DNA of 64,000 nucleotides, taken from contig NZ_JAJFAW010000016.1 in NCBI RefSeq assembly GCF_020711255.1, positions 62,001 through 126,000 on the forward strand, written 5' to 3'. Positions 26,255 to 34,746 of the stretch are shown here, in pieces. The notes beneath the pieces were generated by a model. That model had not been told where the DNA came from, ran no database searches, and saw only the letters and a program-made list of their open reading frames with translations. The translations under genes were made by a program, and so were the position numbers. Positions within the stretch are counted from its first letter, which is position 1. Each line of letters begins with the position of its first letter. Origin of the DNA: Hymenobacter plasmatis. GTDB taxonomy: Bacteria > Bacteroidota > Bacteroidia > Cytophagales > Hymenobacteraceae.

Positions 26255-27451
26255 CTAGCGCGTGAAGTCTTCCACTACCTGCAGGAACATAGGCGAGGGT
26301 ACTTCCGCCGTCTGGCCGGTAGGGGTAAGCAGGCCGGTTTGCTGGTCGATGCGGTAGGTCACCACGTTGTTGGAGTTTTGGTTGGCCACCAGCAGCAGCC
26401 GGCCCGAGGGGTCGAGGGCAAAGTTCCGGGGCGTTTTGCCTTGCGTATCTACGTCCTGCACCGGCGTGAGCGTGCCGCTGCTGGCATCAATGGCAAACAC
26501 GGCAATGCTGTTGTGGCCCCGATTGGAAGCGTATAGAAACTGGCCATTGGGTGAGACATGGATATCGGCGCAGGAGTTGTCGCCCACAAAGCCGGCGGGC
26601 AACGCCGATAGCGTTTGGAGCTCCCGGAATTTGCCCGCCGTGGCGTCGTAGGCCAGCGCCGTTACCGTCGAGTTCAACTCGTTGATGAGGTAAGCCTGCT
26701 TGCCATTTGGGTGGAAGGTGAGGTGGCGGGGGCCCGCCCCGGGGCGGGCCACAAACGCAGGCTCCGGCATTAAGGTCAGCTGGCCCTGGGCGGGGTTTAA
26801 GCGGTAGCCATACACTTTATCGGTGCCTAGGTCCACGGCGAAGGCGAAGGTATTGGCGGGGTCTGGGATGATGCAGTGCGCGTGCGGGCCGTTTTGGTTT
26901 TTGTGCGGGCCGCTGCCCTCGTGCTGGTCGGTAGCGGTGGCGGGCGCCAATTTCCCATCGGCGGCGAGTGGCAGCAGGCTTACGGTGCCGCTCACGTAGT
27001 TGGCCACCATGGCGGCCTTGCCGCTATGGTCGAGGCTGATGTAGCAGGGCGAAGCGCCGTTGGAAGGCTGCTGGTTGAGCATGGTGAGGTCGCCGGTGCG
27101 GCGGTCTACCGCAAAGGCGCTGACGCCGCCGCCTTTCGCGCCCTTAAACATCTGCGTTTCGCTGACGGCGTATAAAAAGCGCCGCCCGGCATCCATGGTC
27201 ATGTAAGTTGGGCTGGCGCCTCCCCGTTGGGCACTTACCCGTGTGAGCGCGCCGGTAGCAGGGGAGAGGCGGTAGAGAAAAATCGTGCTTTCCTGCTCCG
27301 AGGCCACGTTGGTGCCCACATATACCAGGTAATCCTTGGCGCTGCTACCATGGGTGGCCGGGCGGGTGCAGCCCGCAAAAAGAGTCGCCGCAACTAAGCC
27401 CATTCCACTAATAAACAAAGAGCTATGGTGGAGGAATGCGGCGTAGGACAT
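26255..27451 (-). CDS. lactonase-family lipoprotein (6-phosphogluconolactonase-like, seven-bladed propeller)
   Basis: A 398-residue protein with a lipoprotein signal (ATLFAGC, Cys28). The rest is the Pgl/YbhE-type seven-bladed propeller: YVGTNVASEQESTIFLY, the hallmark NGPHAHCIIPDP, GPRHLTFHPNGKQAYLINEL, VSPNGQFLYASNRGHNSIAV and TPRNFALDPSGRLLLVANQN. The cytoplasmic enzyme hydrolyses 6-phosphogluconolactone. A lipid-anchored form more likely acts on another lactone outside the cytoplasm. Length is about 50 residues above the E. coli enzyme because of the lipoprotein leader. Confidence 0.88.
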   Translation of the reverse strand: MSYAAFLHHSSLFISGMGLVAATLFAGCTRPATHGSSAKDYLVYVGTNVASEQESTIFLYRLSPATGALTRVSAQRGGASPTYMTMDAGRRFLYAVSETQMFKGAKGGGVSAFAVDRRTGDLTMLNQQPSNGASPCYISLDHSGKAAMVANYVSGTVSLLPLAADGKLAPATATDQHEGSGPHKNQNGPHAHCIIPDPANTFAFAVDLGTDKVYGYRLNPAQGQLTLMPEPAFVARPGAGPRHLTFHPNGKQAYLINELNSTVTALAYDATAGKFRELQTLSALPAGFVGDNSCADIHVSPNGQFLYASNRGHNSIAVFAIDASSGTLTPVQDVDTQGKTPRNFALDPSGRLLLVANQNSNNVVTYRIDQQTGLLTPTGQTAEVPSPMFLQVVEDFTR

Positions 27452-27552
27452 AAGTCGGACGAGTTAGTTGAGCTGGAGGAGGGAGTAAAAGTTGCCTCCA
27501 AGGTAAGCCGACTAACTCATGACACTGGGCTTAAGCGAACGTACCAAAAGCA

Positions 27553-27603
27553 AAATCCCCGAAAAACAGCCTTCACCATGTGAGCGGCAGCTTTTCGGGG
27601 ATT
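27553..27603. terminator. possible terminator hairpin
   Basis: AATCCCCGAAAA and TTTTCGGGGATT are perfectly complementary arms separated by a 25-nt loop. It lies between two minus-strand genes (GYD protein at 27698-28018 and the lactonase) and would end the GYD transcript. The large loop lowers confidence. Confidence 0.5.
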
Positions 27604-27697
27604 CTAAGAGCGACTGTTAGTGTCTTGAGTGTGTTGAATAAGCGTTTAAAATCAATCGTGTATAATATTTTGAAGAGGCCTTTTATAGAAAATGACA

Positions 27698-28018
27698 CTA
27701 TTTGCCAGGAGCCCGATAGCTGACAGATTTTTTAGAAGCTTCGTCAATTTCGGCAGGAGTGAGCAGCGTAGTCATAGAAATCCTGACCAGCCCTGCTGCA
27801 TTGACCCTTAACGCAACTGCTGTTGCCGATATATCATCGGGAAGCTCAATCACGAGGTACACATCGTTCTCGCCAAAAGCGTAATAAAACGACTCCACTT
27901 TGCCGCCCATTTCTCCCAACATTTTGTCAACGGCAGCTTTACGCCCAGAGCCCCCTTCCTGAATCAAGCCCTTTGTTCCCTCGGCGTTATAGGCTCCTTT
28001 AATCAGATACTTTTTCAT
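27698..28018 (-). CDS. GYD-domain protein
   Basis: A 106-residue protein of the GYD family (ferredoxin-like fold, about 95-110 residues). It has the usual start KYLIKGAYNAEGTKGLIQEGG, the helix RKAAVDKMLGEMGGKVESFYYAFGENDVYLVIELPD and LRVNAAGLVRISMTTLLTPAEID. The function of this family is not established. The gene and its AT-rich flanks are lower in GC than the surrounding genes. Confidence 0.87.
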   Translation of the reverse strand: MKKYLIKGAYNAEGTKGLIQEGGSGRKAAVDKMLGEMGGKVESFYYAFGENDVYLVIELPDDISATAVALRVNAAGLVRISMTTLLTPAEIDEASKKSVSYRAPGK

Positions 28019-28346
28019 GGGATTGATTTTTTAGCTTTTACCTCCAGTTATGACGTGTTGTACTTATCTCTCTGTTTTTTATGAATATACAAATTAATTA
28101 TTAAATAAAAACGATAAAATTACTTGCTGCTGATAAAGCAAAGTATAAGCTGTACTTAGCGTTGAAAGACGCGACAGGCAGTTTTAAACTGCCTATTTGC
28201 TAGCCTTTCCTTTAATCCCACCGCCTACCTCCGCATTAGCTTCGGCGGTAATGCTGACCACGCTCCAAAGAAGGGCCAGCTCAACTTGAGCAGCACCGTT
28301 CCCGACGCCGACCTGGAAACCCGGCATGATTTGCTGAAATGCAAAA
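28019..28346. other. intergenic, AT-rich, with a small palindrome and a possible gene remnant
   Basis: The half next to the GYD gene is AT-rich and presumably holds its promoter. A palindrome GGCAGTTT-T-AAACTGCC lies at 28177-28193. From about 28166 a plus-strand frame without a start codon stays open to TAG at 28368-28370 and includes AYLRISFGGNADHAPKKG; it may be the tail of a lost gene, but I do not recognise it. Confidence 0.3.
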
Positions 28347-28395
28347 AGCCGAAAACCGGCCCCTCTTAGATGCTAAGAGAAGCCGGTTTTCGGCT
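28347..28395. terminator. long hairpin terminator downstream of tRNA-Leu
   Basis: Arms AGCCGAAAACCGGC (28347-28360) and its complement (28382-28395) enclose an inner CTCTTAG/CTAAGAG stem, giving one long hairpin. On the minus strand it follows the tRNA-Leu 3' end by about 40 nt and is followed by a T run, so it probably ends the tRNA transcript. Confidence 0.65.
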
Positions 28396-28433
28396 GATTC
28401 GACCCGGTTTAGGTGGTCAAAAGCAAGTTAAAG

Positions 28434-28515
28434 TACCCGGAGCCGGAGTCGAACCGGCACACCTTGCGGTATTGGTGTTTGAGACCAACGCGTCTACCGG
28501 TTCCGCCATCCGGGC
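28434..28515 (-). tRNA. tRNA-Leu (anticodon CAA)
   Basis: Minus strand, 82 nt. Acceptor arms GCCCGGA and TCCGGGT pair over 7 bp (one G-T), discriminator A. The D region has TGGCGGAACCGGTAGACGC, the anticodon stem-loop is TTGGT-CTCAAAC-ACCAA with CAA at 34-36, a long class-II variable arm follows (TACCGCAAGGTGT), and the T-loop is GTTCGACTC. CCA is not encoded. The class-II arm and CAA anticodon identify leucine, reading UUG. Confidence 0.95.
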
Positions 28516-28555
28516 AGGATGAGCTTTTTTCAGAACAATTTCCGCTCTGCCGGTA

Positions 28556-29095
28556 TCAGGAGCGGGCTGCAAAGGTAGCCACCTGCTGCTGAATGCGCAA
28601 CAGATACCGCTTTTTTAGGTAGTAGGTGCGGATTTGCTGGAGCGCGGCCGGCCGGTGGTCGGCTGGTAAGCCTTCATACCCAGCCAGTACGGGCTGAATG
28701 CCTGCGTCCAGGGTGTCGGCCAGGGCCTGAACTTCGGCAGCTACCTGAGCTACTGATTCGGCGTTGGGAGCCGTTTCCAGGTCCATGAGCTGCTCGTTGA
28801 GGTCCATCATGTCCATCAGGAAATCGGGCGGCAGCTGCTCCTGCTTGCCTTCGTCCAGCAGGCCGTGCTGGCGTAGGATGTAGGCCATGCGCTTATCGGG
28901 GTCGGCCAGGGTGCGGTAGGCATCGGTGTTGAGCGTGGCCTGCTGCAGCATGTCGGCCTGGTTTTCGGCCGAAGTGGTAGCGTGAAAATCGGGGTGAGTT
29001 TCGCGGCTTTTGGCGTAGTAAAGGCGCTTCAGGGCCGCTTCGTCGGGCAGGAAGGATTCGGGGAGGCCGTAGAAAGCAAAGTAATCGGAAGCCAT
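28556..29095 (-). CDS. hscB: Fe-S cluster co-chaperone HscB (DnaJ-type)
   Basis: A 179-residue J-domain co-chaperone that hands the scaffold IscU to HscA. It begins MASDYFAFYGLPESFLPDEA; the J domain has RLYYAKSRETHPDFHA with the essential HPD at 34-36, then TLNTDAYRTLADPDKRMAYIL. The C-terminal helical domain has the HscB pattern PPDFLMDMMDLNEQLMDLE. ATG 29095 was chosen; a longer upstream frame adds 37 residues not found in the family. Its iron-sulfur partners are not in this window. It lies 41 bp upstream of the tRNA-Leu gene on the same strand. Confidence 0.93.
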   Translation of the reverse strand: MASDYFAFYGLPESFLPDEAALKRLYYAKSRETHPDFHATTSAENQADMLQQATLNTDAYRTLADPDKRMAYILRQHGLLDEGKQEQLPPDFLMDMMDLNEQLMDLETAPNAESVAQVAAEVQALADTLDAGIQPVLAGYEGLPADHRPAALQQIRTYYLKKRYLLRIQQQVATFAARS

Positions 29096-29139
29096 GGGCG
29101 GGGGGCGGCAGTGGGTGTTTATAGAAAAAGGTAGTACGG

Positions 29140-29427
29140 CTACAACACTTGAGTAACCGAAAAGGCCACGGGCGGTGCCGCAAACAGCCGCTTGGTAGCC
29201 GGCCACACTTCCCCAAAAAGCGTCGATTTGCGGTAGGCATCGAGCGCGGCCTCATCGTCCCAATGGCTATAGGTGCAGTAGATGGCGGGGTTGTCGGCAT
29301 CCTGCCACAGCTCCAGGTGGCGGCAGCCGGGCTGCTGCCGGATACGGTGCTCAGATTGGTGGAAAAGCTCCAGAAAAGCGGGCACCTGCTCGGCAACGAA
29401 GGTCATGCGAACAATGCGAATGAGCAT
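29140..29427 (-). CDS. antibiotic biosynthesis monooxygenase (ABM) domain protein
   Basis: A 95-residue single ABM domain (dimeric ferredoxin-like barrel): MLIRIVRMTFVAEQVPAFLE, then QSEHRIRQQPGCRHLELWQD and YCTYSHWDDEAALDAYRKST with the conserved SHWDDEAALDAYR. Members range from quinol monooxygenases to haem-degrading enzymes and proteins of unknown function, so no substrate is given. It is followed by hscB on the same strand after 44 bp and may be cotranscribed with it. Confidence 0.87.
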   Translation of the reverse strand: MLIRIVRMTFVAEQVPAFLELFHQSEHRIRQQPGCRHLELWQDADNPAIYCTYSHWDDEAALDAYRKSTLFGEVWPATKRLFAAPPVAFSVTQVL

Positions 29428-29563
29428 AGCAAAAAGGCAAAAAGTTGAGCTAAAATGAAATGAATTTTAGGATAAAATGCAATAATGCCAACTACTGGCT
29501 GGTACCTGTCGTAAAGGTCAGGCACTAATCTTTCACTATTTACATCCTTACCAATTCACTTGC

Positions 29564-30745
29564 ATGAAACGCATTTCATTTCGCCCATCAGCCTTGGCAT
29601 GGGTGCTTGCGCCGGCCCTGGCTGGCGGCCTGCTACTGAGCAGCTGCAATAGTAATCCGAAAGCCACCGAAGCCGACAAAACGGTGACGGTAGTGCCCAA
29701 GGAAGTCACGAAAGCTTCGGATAGCGCCGCCGTTACCGCCGCCGCGCCGGCCCAGGGCAGCACTGGCGCAGTGAAGCCCACCGGCCCCAAGCCGGCCTGG
29801 GGGCCTAATATCAAGCCCGAGATGCAGGCCGTGATTGAGCAGTTTATGAGCTTCAACAACAAGCCCCTGCCCGAGCTTACCGCGGCTCAGGCCCGCAAGC
29901 AGCCCAGCGCGGCCGACGCCGCCATGAAGCAGATGCGGCTGAGCAACATCACGCCCCCGCCCATGAACTGCGACACCGCAACCAAAACGCTGGCGGGTGT
30001 GAAGTCGCGCATCTACACGCCTAAAGGCGGCACGGCGCCGTATCCGGTGATTGTGTACTACCACGGTGGCGGCTGGGTAATTGCTACCAACGACACGTAC
30101 GCGGCCTCGGCCCAGGCTTTATGTGAGAAAGTAGGCGCCGTAGTGGTGTCGGTGGAGTACCGCAAGGGCCCTGAGCATAAATTCCCCGCTGCGCACGACG
30201 ACGCGTTTGCCGTTTATCAGTACGTAGTGAAGAACGCCGCCAGCATGAAAGGCGACCCGAACCGGGTGGCCCTGGCCGGCGAAAGCGCCGGCGGTGGCCT
30301 GGCCTGCGCCGTGAGCATGATGGCCCGCGACCGCAAAGTGGCGATGCCGAAGTACCAGGTGCTGGTGTACCCCATCGCCGGCTACGACCTCAACACGCCT
30401 TCCTACCAGAAGAATACAGAAACCGCCCCGCTGAATAAAGCCGGCATGGCCTGGTTCTTCAAGAACTACCTGCGCACGCCCGCCGATGGCAAGGACCCCC
30501 GCATCAATCTGGTAGCTGCCAACCTGAAGGGCCTGCCGCCCACCACCATCATCGCGGCCGAGTACGACCCACTGATGAGCGAAGGCAAGGCCCTTGCGGA
30601 CAAGCTCAGCGCTGCGGGAGTAAAAGTGAACTACAAGCTCTACGACGGCACCACCCACGAATTCTTCGGCATGGCGGCCGTAGTGCCAGAAGCGAAAGAT
30701 GCTCAAGCAGTAGCAACTGACGACTTGAAAGGCGCACTAAAATAA
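29564..30745 (+). CDS. alpha/beta-hydrolase, hormone-sensitive-lipase-type esterase, lipoprotein
   Basis: A 393-residue esterase with a lipoprotein-type leader (LLLSSC, Cys28) and a low-complexity linker to about residue 80. The catalytic domain has the HSL family oxyanion motif YYHGGGW (167-171), the nucleophile elbow GESAGG (Ser241), the acid in AAEYDPL and the histidine in TTHEFFG. Family members hydrolyse short acyl esters. The lipoprotein leader puts it in the periplasm or on the outer membrane. Confidence 0.92.
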   Translation: MKRISFRPSALAWVLAPALAGGLLLSSCNSNPKATEADKTVTVVPKEVTKASDSAAVTAAAPAQGSTGAVKPTGPKPAWGPNIKPEMQAVIEQFMSFNNKPLPELTAAQARKQPSAADAAMKQMRLSNITPPPMNCDTATKTLAGVKSRIYTPKGGTAPYPVIVYYHGGGWVIATNDTYAASAQALCEKVGAVVVSVEYRKGPEHKFPAAHDDAFAVYQYVVKNAASMKGDPNRVALAGESAGGGLACAVSMMARDRKVAMPKYQVLVYPIAGYDLNTPSYQKNTETAPLNKAGMAWFFKNYLRTPADGKDPRINLVAANLKGLPPTTIIAAEYDPLMSEGKALADKLSAAGVKVNYKLYDGTTHEFFGMAAVVPEAKDAQAVATDDLKGALK

Positions 30746-30831
30746 GTCACTGTCATTGCGAGGAGGGACGACATTCCGCGCATCAAGCGGCGTCAATCCG
30801 TCTTGGTCTCAGCGACCAACCTTCTAATGTG

Positions 30832-30866
30832 AAAAGCCCCAGCACTATGCAGTGTCGGGGCTTTTT
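30832..30866. terminator. intrinsic terminator after the esterase gene
   Basis: AAAAGCCCC (30832-30840) and CGGGGCTTTTT form a GC stem with an inner CACT/AGTG pairing and a 4-nt loop. A and T tracts on both sides. Flanked at 30752 and 30928 by the inverted sequences gtcattgcgagg and cctcgcaatgac, probably another small dispersed repeat. Confidence 0.75.
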
Positions 30867-30962
30867 CTATGAAAGAACATTTTCACTTCTCAGAGCTGGT
30901 CGCAGTGAGAGGACGGATTGCCACGGCCTATGGCCTCGCAATGACAGGTTGGGCAGCTGGCG

Positions 30963-31733
30963 CTATTCTACCGGAAAGCGCACGTCTACCTGCGAGTCAA
31001 AATGCAGGCCCAGCAACTCGGAGGCGTTGCCCTGGCAAATACCCAGGCACAGGCAGCCCTGGCTGTTGAATACCGCGACAGCCTCGCCGGGAGGAGCGGC
31101 CGAAAAATGGGAGTGTACCTCCTTCACCACATCGCGCCCGAAGTGCACGGCAAAGCCCCGGCCGTGCCCCACGGCATCCACCGCGGTGCGGGAGATGTTG
31201 GTAATCAGGTTGCCGTAGTGGTCAATGTGGGCCACATGGCCGGTAATGCGGTGGTCCTGCAGGCGCAGCTGGCGGTTGTTGAGCTGATGGAACGTGGTGA
31301 TGAGCGGGCCCAGGCTGGCGAGCCCGGCGCCCTGGGCCAGCGCCACCGCGGCGGGTAGGAGCACGTCGCGGGTAGGCGAGGGGGTAACGGCAGCCGGCAG
31401 CGCTACCAGTTCCTCGGGGGCGCCGTTGGTGAGCAGGGCCAGGATGCCATTGTCGCCGGCCACGAAGTAGTGGCCCTCGAAAAGTGCGGCCTGCCAGCCG
31501 GGCTCGGGGCCGGCGCCGTGGTCGTCGACGCCGATGACGTGGACCGTGCCGGACGGGAAATCCCGAAATACCGATTGGAGAACGTGAACGGCGTGCGCGA
31601 TGTTGAAGGGTTCTACGCCGTGGCTGATATCGACCACGGTAGTAGCCGGGGCCAGTTGCAACAGCCGCGCTTTTAGCGCCGCCACGTAATGGTCGCGGTA
31701 GCCAAAATCTGTCAGCAGTGTTATCAACCCCAT
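30963..31733 (-). CDS. SAM hydroxide adenosyltransferase family protein (DUF62, S-adenosylmethionine hydrolase)
   Basis: A 256-residue enzyme starting MGLITLLTDFGYRDHYVAAL. The family motifs are LLTDFG, DISHG, FVAGDNGI, HIDHYGNLITNI and a GNASELL near the C-terminus. Characterised members convert SAM to adenosine and methionine using water/hydroxide, relatives of the fluorinases. ATG 31733 starts exactly at the family's usual N-terminus. A TACTTTTG box on the minus strand at 31784-31791 could be the -7 element. The gene is divergent from phoH. Confidence 0.92.
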   Translation of the reverse strand: MGLITLLTDFGYRDHYVAALKARLLQLAPATTVVDISHGVEPFNIAHAVHVLQSVFRDFPSGTVHVIGVDDHGAGPEPGWQAALFEGHYFVAGDNGILALLTNGAPEELVALPAAVTPSPTRDVLLPAAVALAQGAGLASLGPLITTFHQLNNRQLRLQDHRITGHVAHIDHYGNLITNISRTAVDAVGHGRGFAVHFGRDVVKEVHSHFSAAPPGEAVAVFNSQGCLCLGICQGNASELLGLHFDSQVDVRFPVE

Positions 31734-31854
31734 GCCCGCGTTCAGTAGTTTTTCGTAGTATTGTTCATTCGCCCGAACCGGGGCAAAAGTAGCCGGTTTA
31801 GGGTGAAAACGGGCTGTTTTTTGTCTTCCCTTTTCTTTCCCCCTCTCTTCCAAC

Positions 31855-32928
31855 TTGGTCGAAAAAATCATCACCCTCGAAAACATGTCCTTGGTCGATT
31901 TCCTCGGCCCTGACAACCAGAATATCCGCCAGCTGGCCGCTGCCTTTCCGGGCACGAAAATCATCAGCCGCGGCAATGAAATAAAAATCCAGGGTCAGAC
32001 GGAAGTCATTTCCCGCATCAACGATTTACTTTCCTCGCTCATCGAGCATTACCACCAATACGGCCAGATTACGGATAAAACGGTTAATCAATACCTGTCG
32101 GCCACCAGCGAAGAAGCGGAAGGGCGGGTGCTGGCCGCCTCGCCCGACGTCATCCTGTTTGGGGCCAAGGGCGGGGTTATCAAGGCCAAAACGACCAACC
32201 AGCAGAAGCTGGTGGATACCGTGATGGCCCACGACCTCACCTTCACGCTGGGCCCGGCCGGTACCGGCAAAACGTACATTTCGGTGGCCCTGGCCGTGCG
32301 GGCGCTGAAAAACAAAGAGGTGAAGAAAATCATCATCTCGCGCCCCGTGGTGGAGGCCGGCGAAAGCCTGGGTTTCCTGCCCGGCGACATGAAGGAGAAG
32401 GTGGACCCCTACCTGCGCCCGATTTATGATGCCCTGGAAGACATGATTCCGGCCGAGAAGTTGAAGTTCTACCAGGAAAATAAAATCATCGAAATAGCCC
32501 CGCTGGCTTACATGCGCGGCCGGACGCTGAACAACGCCTTCGTGCTCTTGGACGAGGCGCAGAACACCACGCCGAGCCAGATTAAGATGTTTCTGACCCG
32601 GATGGGCCCAACCGCCAAGGTGATGGTGAACGGCGACCGCAGCCAGATTGACCTGCCCACCCGCCAGAAGTCGGGCCTGATGCAGGCCATGGACATTCTG
32701 AAAAACGTGGCGGGCATTGGCTACGTCGAAATGACGTCGGAAGACGTGGTGCGCCACCGCCTGGTGAAGGAAATCGTGGAAGCCTACGACAAGTTTGACA
32801 CCGATGAAATGGCGCGCCAGGCCCAGCCGGGCAGCAACGGCCTCCGTCGCGACGAGCGACACGAGCGTCGCCTGCGTGAGCTGCAACAGGAAGCCGAGCT
32901 GCCTGTAAACCAGGAGCAAGCGCTTTAA
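31855..32928 (+). CDS. phoH: PhoH family ATPase
   Basis: A 357-residue PhoH-like P-loop protein. Residues 1-80 form a small KH-like N-terminal region (GTKIISRGNEIKIQGQTEVI). The ATPase domain has Walker A GPAGTGKT (133-140) and Walker B FVLLDEAQNTT, then GDRSQIDLP. The C-terminal tail is Arg/Glu-rich. Start is TTG at 31855, giving MVEKIITLENMSLVDFLG; starting at the internal Met would cut a conserved strand. Such proteins are linked with RNA metabolism; the cellular role is unsettled. Confidence 0.92.
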   Translation: MVEKIITLENMSLVDFLGPDNQNIRQLAAAFPGTKIISRGNEIKIQGQTEVISRINDLLSSLIEHYHQYGQITDKTVNQYLSATSEEAEGRVLAASPDVILFGAKGGVIKAKTTNQQKLVDTVMAHDLTFTLGPAGTGKTYISVALAVRALKNKEVKKIIISRPVVEAGESLGFLPGDMKEKVDPYLRPIYDALEDMIPAEKLKFYQENKIIEIAPLAYMRGRTLNNAFVLLDEAQNTTPSQIKMFLTRMGPTAKVMVNGDRSQIDLPTRQKSGLMQAMDILKNVAGIGYVEMTSEDVVRHRLVKEIVEAYDKFDTDEMARQAQPGSNGLRRDERHERRLRELQQEAELPVNQEQAL

Positions 32929-32954
32929 TAACTATCCCATTCAATCATTTTTTC

Positions 32955-33037
32955 GTCATCCTGAGCTTGCCAAGCACCTTATCACGTCAGAACAAGCCGT
33001 TCGGACATGATAAGGTGCTTGGCAAGCTCAGGATGAT
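32955..33037. repeat. palindromic repeat element (REP-like), variant copy
   Basis: Left arm 32955-32984 (gtcatcctgagcttgcc...) and right arm 33008-33037 are almost perfect complements, with tatca/tgata at the inner ends and gttcgg in the centre. It shares architecture and inner arm ends with the copies at 3179-3265 and 14428-14512, but the outer arms have a different sequence. It fills the gap between phoH and the GNAT gene. Confidence 0.8.
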
Positions 33038-33049
33038 AGTTTTTGCCCT

Positions 33050-33484
33050 ATGCCAGCCAACGCTTTCCGCGTCACCGACCTGCGTGACCTCGACGCTGCC
33101 TTCACCATCCGTGAAAAAGTATTTCAGGAAGAGCAAGGCGTGTCTGCCGCCAAAGAGCACGACGAGCACGACCGCACCGATGCCCGCCACTACCTGGCCC
33201 GCTCCGCCGACGGCACGCCCGCCGGCGCCGCCCGCTGGCGCCAAACCGAAAACGGCGTGAAGCTGGAGCGCTTTGCCGTATTGGCCGACTTCCGCAACCA
33301 GGAAATCGGCGCCGCGCTCTTGCACGCCGTGCTAGCCGATGTGCAAGCGGAACTGCCCGATGCCGAAGTATACTTGAATGCGCAGCTGCGCGCCGTTCCT
33401 TTCTACGAGCGCCACGGCTTTCAGAAAGTAGGGGAGATGTTTGAGGAGGCGAATATTCAGCACTACAAAATGGTGCTGGGGTAG
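33050..33484 (+). CDS. GNAT family N-acetyltransferase
   Basis: A 144-residue acetyl-CoA-dependent acetyltransferase. It has IREKVFQEEQGVS at the start, the core strand KLERFAVLADFRNQEIGAAL (degenerate acetyl-CoA pyrophosphate loop, RNQEIG), and ending YLNAQLRAVPFYERHGFQKVG. This pattern is that of the ElaA/YjcF-like branch, whose substrates are mostly unknown. Confidence 0.9.
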   Translation: MPANAFRVTDLRDLDAAFTIREKVFQEEQGVSAAKEHDEHDRTDARHYLARSADGTPAGAARWRQTENGVKLERFAVLADFRNQEIGAALLHAVLADVQAELPDAEVYLNAQLRAVPFYERHGFQKVGEMFEEANIQHYKMVLG

Positions 33485-33508
33485 CTCAAGCATCTCGTGT
33501 GCTTGGAA

Positions 33509-33663
33509 CCTCACCCCCGGCCCCTCTCCAAAAGAGAGGGGAGCCACGGCACCAGGGTTAGCTCAATTCCTAATTAAAAGACCCGGCTCAATATTGGGCC
33601 GGGTCTTCTGTTTTGGTCTGCGTCTGGCTCCCCTCTCTTTTGGAGAGGGGGCCGGGGGTGAGG
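33509..33663. repeat. nested inverted repeat surrounding a terminator
   Basis: Outer arms 33509-33546 (cctcacccccggcccctctc...) and 33625-33663 are near-perfect complements about 80 bp apart. Inside lies AAAAGACCCGGC...GCCGGGTCTT (33576-33607), a bidirectional terminator for the convergent GNAT and PhyH genes. The nonamer TTAGCTCAA lies at 33558-33566, between the left arm and the terminator. Confidence 0.75.
33576..33607. terminator. bidirectional intrinsic terminator
   Basis: AAGACCCGGC and GCCGGGTCTT are perfect 10-bp arms with a loop of about 10 nt and A/T flanks, located between convergent GNAT and PhyH genes. Confidence 0.8.
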
Positions 33664-33687
33664 CCCACTTTGCATAACGGCCAGCAG

Positions 33688-34626
33688 CTACCCCAGCAAC
33701 GCGGGGCGCTGCGTGATTTCGTGGTAGCAAATGTGGGCCCGGCTAAAGTAGTGAAACACCATGCTTTTGCGGGTTTGGGCCTTGTCGCGGTGGGGCTCGC
33801 CGCCGTGCATCAGGTTGGCGTGCCAGATGAATACGTCTCCTTTCCGGGCTAGAAAAATCTGTTTGGGAAGGCCGGCTTCGGTAATTTTTTGGGCAATGGT
33901 GGCTTCGTATTCGGTGTATTCCTTGTTGCCGGTGAGCCAGGGGGTGCCTTCGTTGGCGTAGTCGGCGTTGAGGTAATAGGGGAGCTTGTGGCTGCCGGGG
34001 TAGTAGTGCAGCGGGCCATTGTCGGGGGTGATGTCTTCCAGGGCCACCCAGGCGGCGGCTAGCCCACCGAGCGGGAAGGTGCTCATGTGAATGCTGTCGG
34101 AGTGCGTGCGCTGCTCGCTGCCGGTGAGGAAGTTGATGCTTTGGAACAGCGTCGTTTCATGGCCCAGCAAGGCCGCTACAAGGGCCCGCAGTGCTCCCTC
34201 GCCCGCTTTGCGAATGCGTTCCGAATGCCGAAAGGCAAACATGAACTTGTTGCGATAGCGCGGGCTAACCTGCTTGGTGGCAACGAGCTGGTTCAACTCC
34301 TGGTTGATGCCATCGACCGTTTCTGGGCTGAAATAGCCGGGCAGTACGGCAAAGCCGTTTTCTTCAAATGCCAGCAAGCTGGCCTGGCTTTCAGCAGGTA
34401 GTGCCCGGAAGGCCGGGCTGGCTGCCAGCCGGTCGGCGAGGGACGGCACCGGCGGCAGGCCTGCCTCGGGTGGCAGGTGGGCAAAGTCGCGGCTGCTGAT
34501 AGGGGAGTAGTACTGCTTGTTCAGCCCAAGTCGCTCGTACAGCGGCAGGTTGTGCACCAGCTTGCGGTGCTGGAACACGTTATAGACGGAGTAGCTGAGC
34601 TTGAGGCGGCGAAGGAAGGAAAGCAT
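33688..34626 (-). CDS. phytanoyl-CoA dioxygenase (PhyH) family protein
   Basis: A 312-residue Fe(II)/2-oxoglutarate oxygenase-like protein starting MLSFLRRLKLSYSVYNVFQH. Core features: EENGFAVLPGYFSPETVDGI at the N-terminal side of the double-stranded beta-helix, HSDSIHM (H-x-D iron-binding pair), DNGPLHYYPGSHKLP, and the distal HGGEPHRDKAQTRKSMVFHY with the third His and the oxoglutarate Arg. Metal ligands look intact, so it is probably an active hydroxylase of unknown substrate. ATG 34626 was preferred to longer upstream frames. Confidence 0.87.
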   Translation of the reverse strand: MLSFLRRLKLSYSVYNVFQHRKLVHNLPLYERLGLNKQYYSPISSRDFAHLPPEAGLPPVPSLADRLAASPAFRALPAESQASLLAFEENGFAVLPGYFSPETVDGINQELNQLVATKQVSPRYRNKFMFAFRHSERIRKAGEGALRALVAALLGHETTLFQSINFLTGSEQRTHSDSIHMSTFPLGGLAAAWVALEDITPDNGPLHYYPGSHKLPYYLNADYANEGTPWLTGNKEYTEYEATIAQKITEAGLPKQIFLARKGDVFIWHANLMHGGEPHRDKAQTRKSMVFHYFSRAHICYHEITQRPALLG

Positions 34627-34746
34627 GGGGTAGCAAATTTCGGACTGCCAAGATAGGGCCCTGGGCAAGTCGTGGGCCGAGCATGTGGGGCTTTTCTCAA
34701 TAATCATATACATTGCCAGCTCAATATCCTTCCTGCTTCTACCTCG

